Assembly (NCBI GenBank): GCA_934417455.1
Contig: CAKRWK010000067.1
Location: 1 to 6,470 of the forward strand
Direction: 5' to 3'
Source: an uncultured Eubacteriales bacterium
GTDB lineage: Bacteria; Bacillota; Clostridia; Oscillospirales; CAG-272
DNA: 6,470 bases
The notes beneath the pieces were generated by a model. That model was not told where the DNA came from. It saw nothing but the letters and a program-made list of their open reading frames with translations, and did not search any database. The first letter of the stretch is position 1. Every line of letters starts with the position of its first letter. The position numbers and the translations under genes are program-made. Shown one piece after another: positions 5,945-6,470 of the stretch.

Positions 5945-6470
5945 AGCCACATCTCCTTCGGAAGGTCGGAAAACAGGTACCACGGCAAAACGTTTGTATC
6001 CGGATAAACGGCGGCGGCGTATGCCCTCCCGTAAAGGGAGAAGGATAGCGACGCGGAAAAGAGCGCCACAGCACCCTTCAGCCGTGCGCCGTACTTTCCG
6101 TCCCCGAAAAGCGGCGTCTGCCGATGCGCCATCTGGGCGCGGATCTGATGGAAACGTCCGGTGTGCAGAGTGACACGCAAAAGGTCGAGCGGACGGTCGG
6201 CATACACGCGACGCGAAAGCGTATGATAGGAAAGTGCAGCCTCTTTCACGCCGTCGCGCATGCGGTCGACAACAAAGGCTTTTCCCTGTCGCCTGTCATG
6301 GTACAGAAAATCGCGAAGTTCCCCGTCGGCGGGCATGCTTTCGGTTGTGTGCACCTCCGTCACGCAAAGGTACGTCTTTTTCACTTCTCTTTCTGCTATC
6401 AGAGAACAGAGGTCAGCCGCCGCACGGGCACCCCGTGCAAACACGCCGAGGCCGCCGACCGCACGGTCAA
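5941..6470 (-). CDS. RluA-family RNA pseudouridine synthase, 5' end missing
   Basis: The visible 175 residues are the C-terminal two-thirds of an RluA/RluD-type enzyme, which isomerises specific uridines of rRNA or tRNA to pseudouridine. The first complete codon in the window (6468-6466) encodes the Asp of DRAVGGLGVFAR, corresponding to the catalytic Asp of the family's HRLDR motif; the HRL part lies outside the window. Further on are KTYLCV (31-36 region) and the hallmark TGRFHQIRAQMAHRQTPLFGD with KYG. A GTG at 6444 could be read as a start but falls inside the conserved catalytic block, so the gene is cut by the window edge rather than short. The target uridine cannot be told from sequence. 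Its TGA stop overlaps the alaX ATG by the ATGA arrangement, showing translational coupling. Confidence 0.93.
   Translation of the reverse strand, partial: DRAVGGLGVFARGARAAADLCSLIAEREVKKTYLCVTEVHTTESMPADGELRDFLYHDRRQGKAFVVDRMRDGVKEAALSYHTLSRRVYADRPLDLLRVTLHTGRFHQIRAQMAHRQTPLFGDGKYGARLKGAVALFSASLSFSLYGRAYAAAVYPDTNVLPWYLFSDLPKEMWL
5953..5958 (-). promoter_or_regulatory. Ribosome binding site fixing the alaX start at 5944
   Basis: AAGGAG on the minus strand, 8 bases before the ATG at 5944 and inside the last codons of the pseudouridine synthase gene. It decides between this start and an in-frame ATG 13 codons upstream, which has no such site. Confidence 0.8.

Noticed and set aside
5945..5983. 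A 13-residue N-terminal extension of AlaX
   Set aside because: It lies inside the pseudouridine synthase gene; AAGGAG and the ATGA overlap support the start at 5944.
6442..6444. GTG as the start of the pseudouridine synthase
   Set aside because: The frame stays open to the window edge, and the upstream codons encode the catalytic-Asp block (DRAVGGLG), so the gene is truncated by the window rather than starting here.

Overview
The window reads as one stretch of a Gram-positive, probably clostridial (Bacillota, anaerobic, perhaps gut-associated) chromosome. The evidence is AGGAG-type ribosome binding sites, a tRNA-Thr with U at the discriminator position and an encoded CC(A) end, a fermentative D-lactate dehydrogenase, and gene families common in anaerobic Firmicutes (AlaX editing protein, DUF4037 with a TPR partner, a small ferredoxin:thioredoxin-reductase-like protein). 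This assignment is inference; there is no rRNA or species marker here.

Everything real lies on the minus strand, so the gene order is read from high to low coordinates. It is: an RluA-family pseudouridine synthase (5' end cut by the window edge), an AlaX-type alanyl-tRNA editing protein, a conserved 497-residue protein of uncertain function that resembles a carbohydrate-active or deacetylase-like barrel protein, D-lactate dehydrogenase (ldhA-like) with an unusual cysteine-bearing tail, a TPR protein, a DUF4037 nucleotidyltransferase-fold protein, a 65-residue ferredoxin:thioredoxin-reductase-like protein, and finally tRNA-Thr(UGU). rluA/alaX overlap by 4 bases, the alaX stop codon abuts the next ribosome binding site, TPR/DUF4037 overlap, and only 5 bases separate DUF4037 from the FTR-like gene. 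The two largest gaps inside the run are 63 bases (before ldhA) and 40 bases (before the TPR gene), and neither holds a convincing promoter or terminator. The seven protein genes therefore look like one operon, or two to three closely stacked ones.

The only clear promoter is a near-perfect sigma-A site (TTGACA, 17 bases, TATAAT, with extended -10 TG) at 91-119, placed to drive tRNA-Thr. No convincing terminator separates it from the protein genes.

Functionally the run mixes translation quality (RluA, AlaX, tRNA-Thr), fermentation (D-LDH), redox (FTR-like protein) and a TPR plus nucleotidyltransferase-fold pair of unknown role. The points most worth a second look are the overlapping TPR/DUF4037 pair, the orphan mini-FTR protein, the Cys tail on D-LDH, and a two-codon upstream ORF that sits between the ribosome binding site and start codon of the 497-residue protein. 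No mobile element, CRISPR array, phage gene or recognised defence system was seen.
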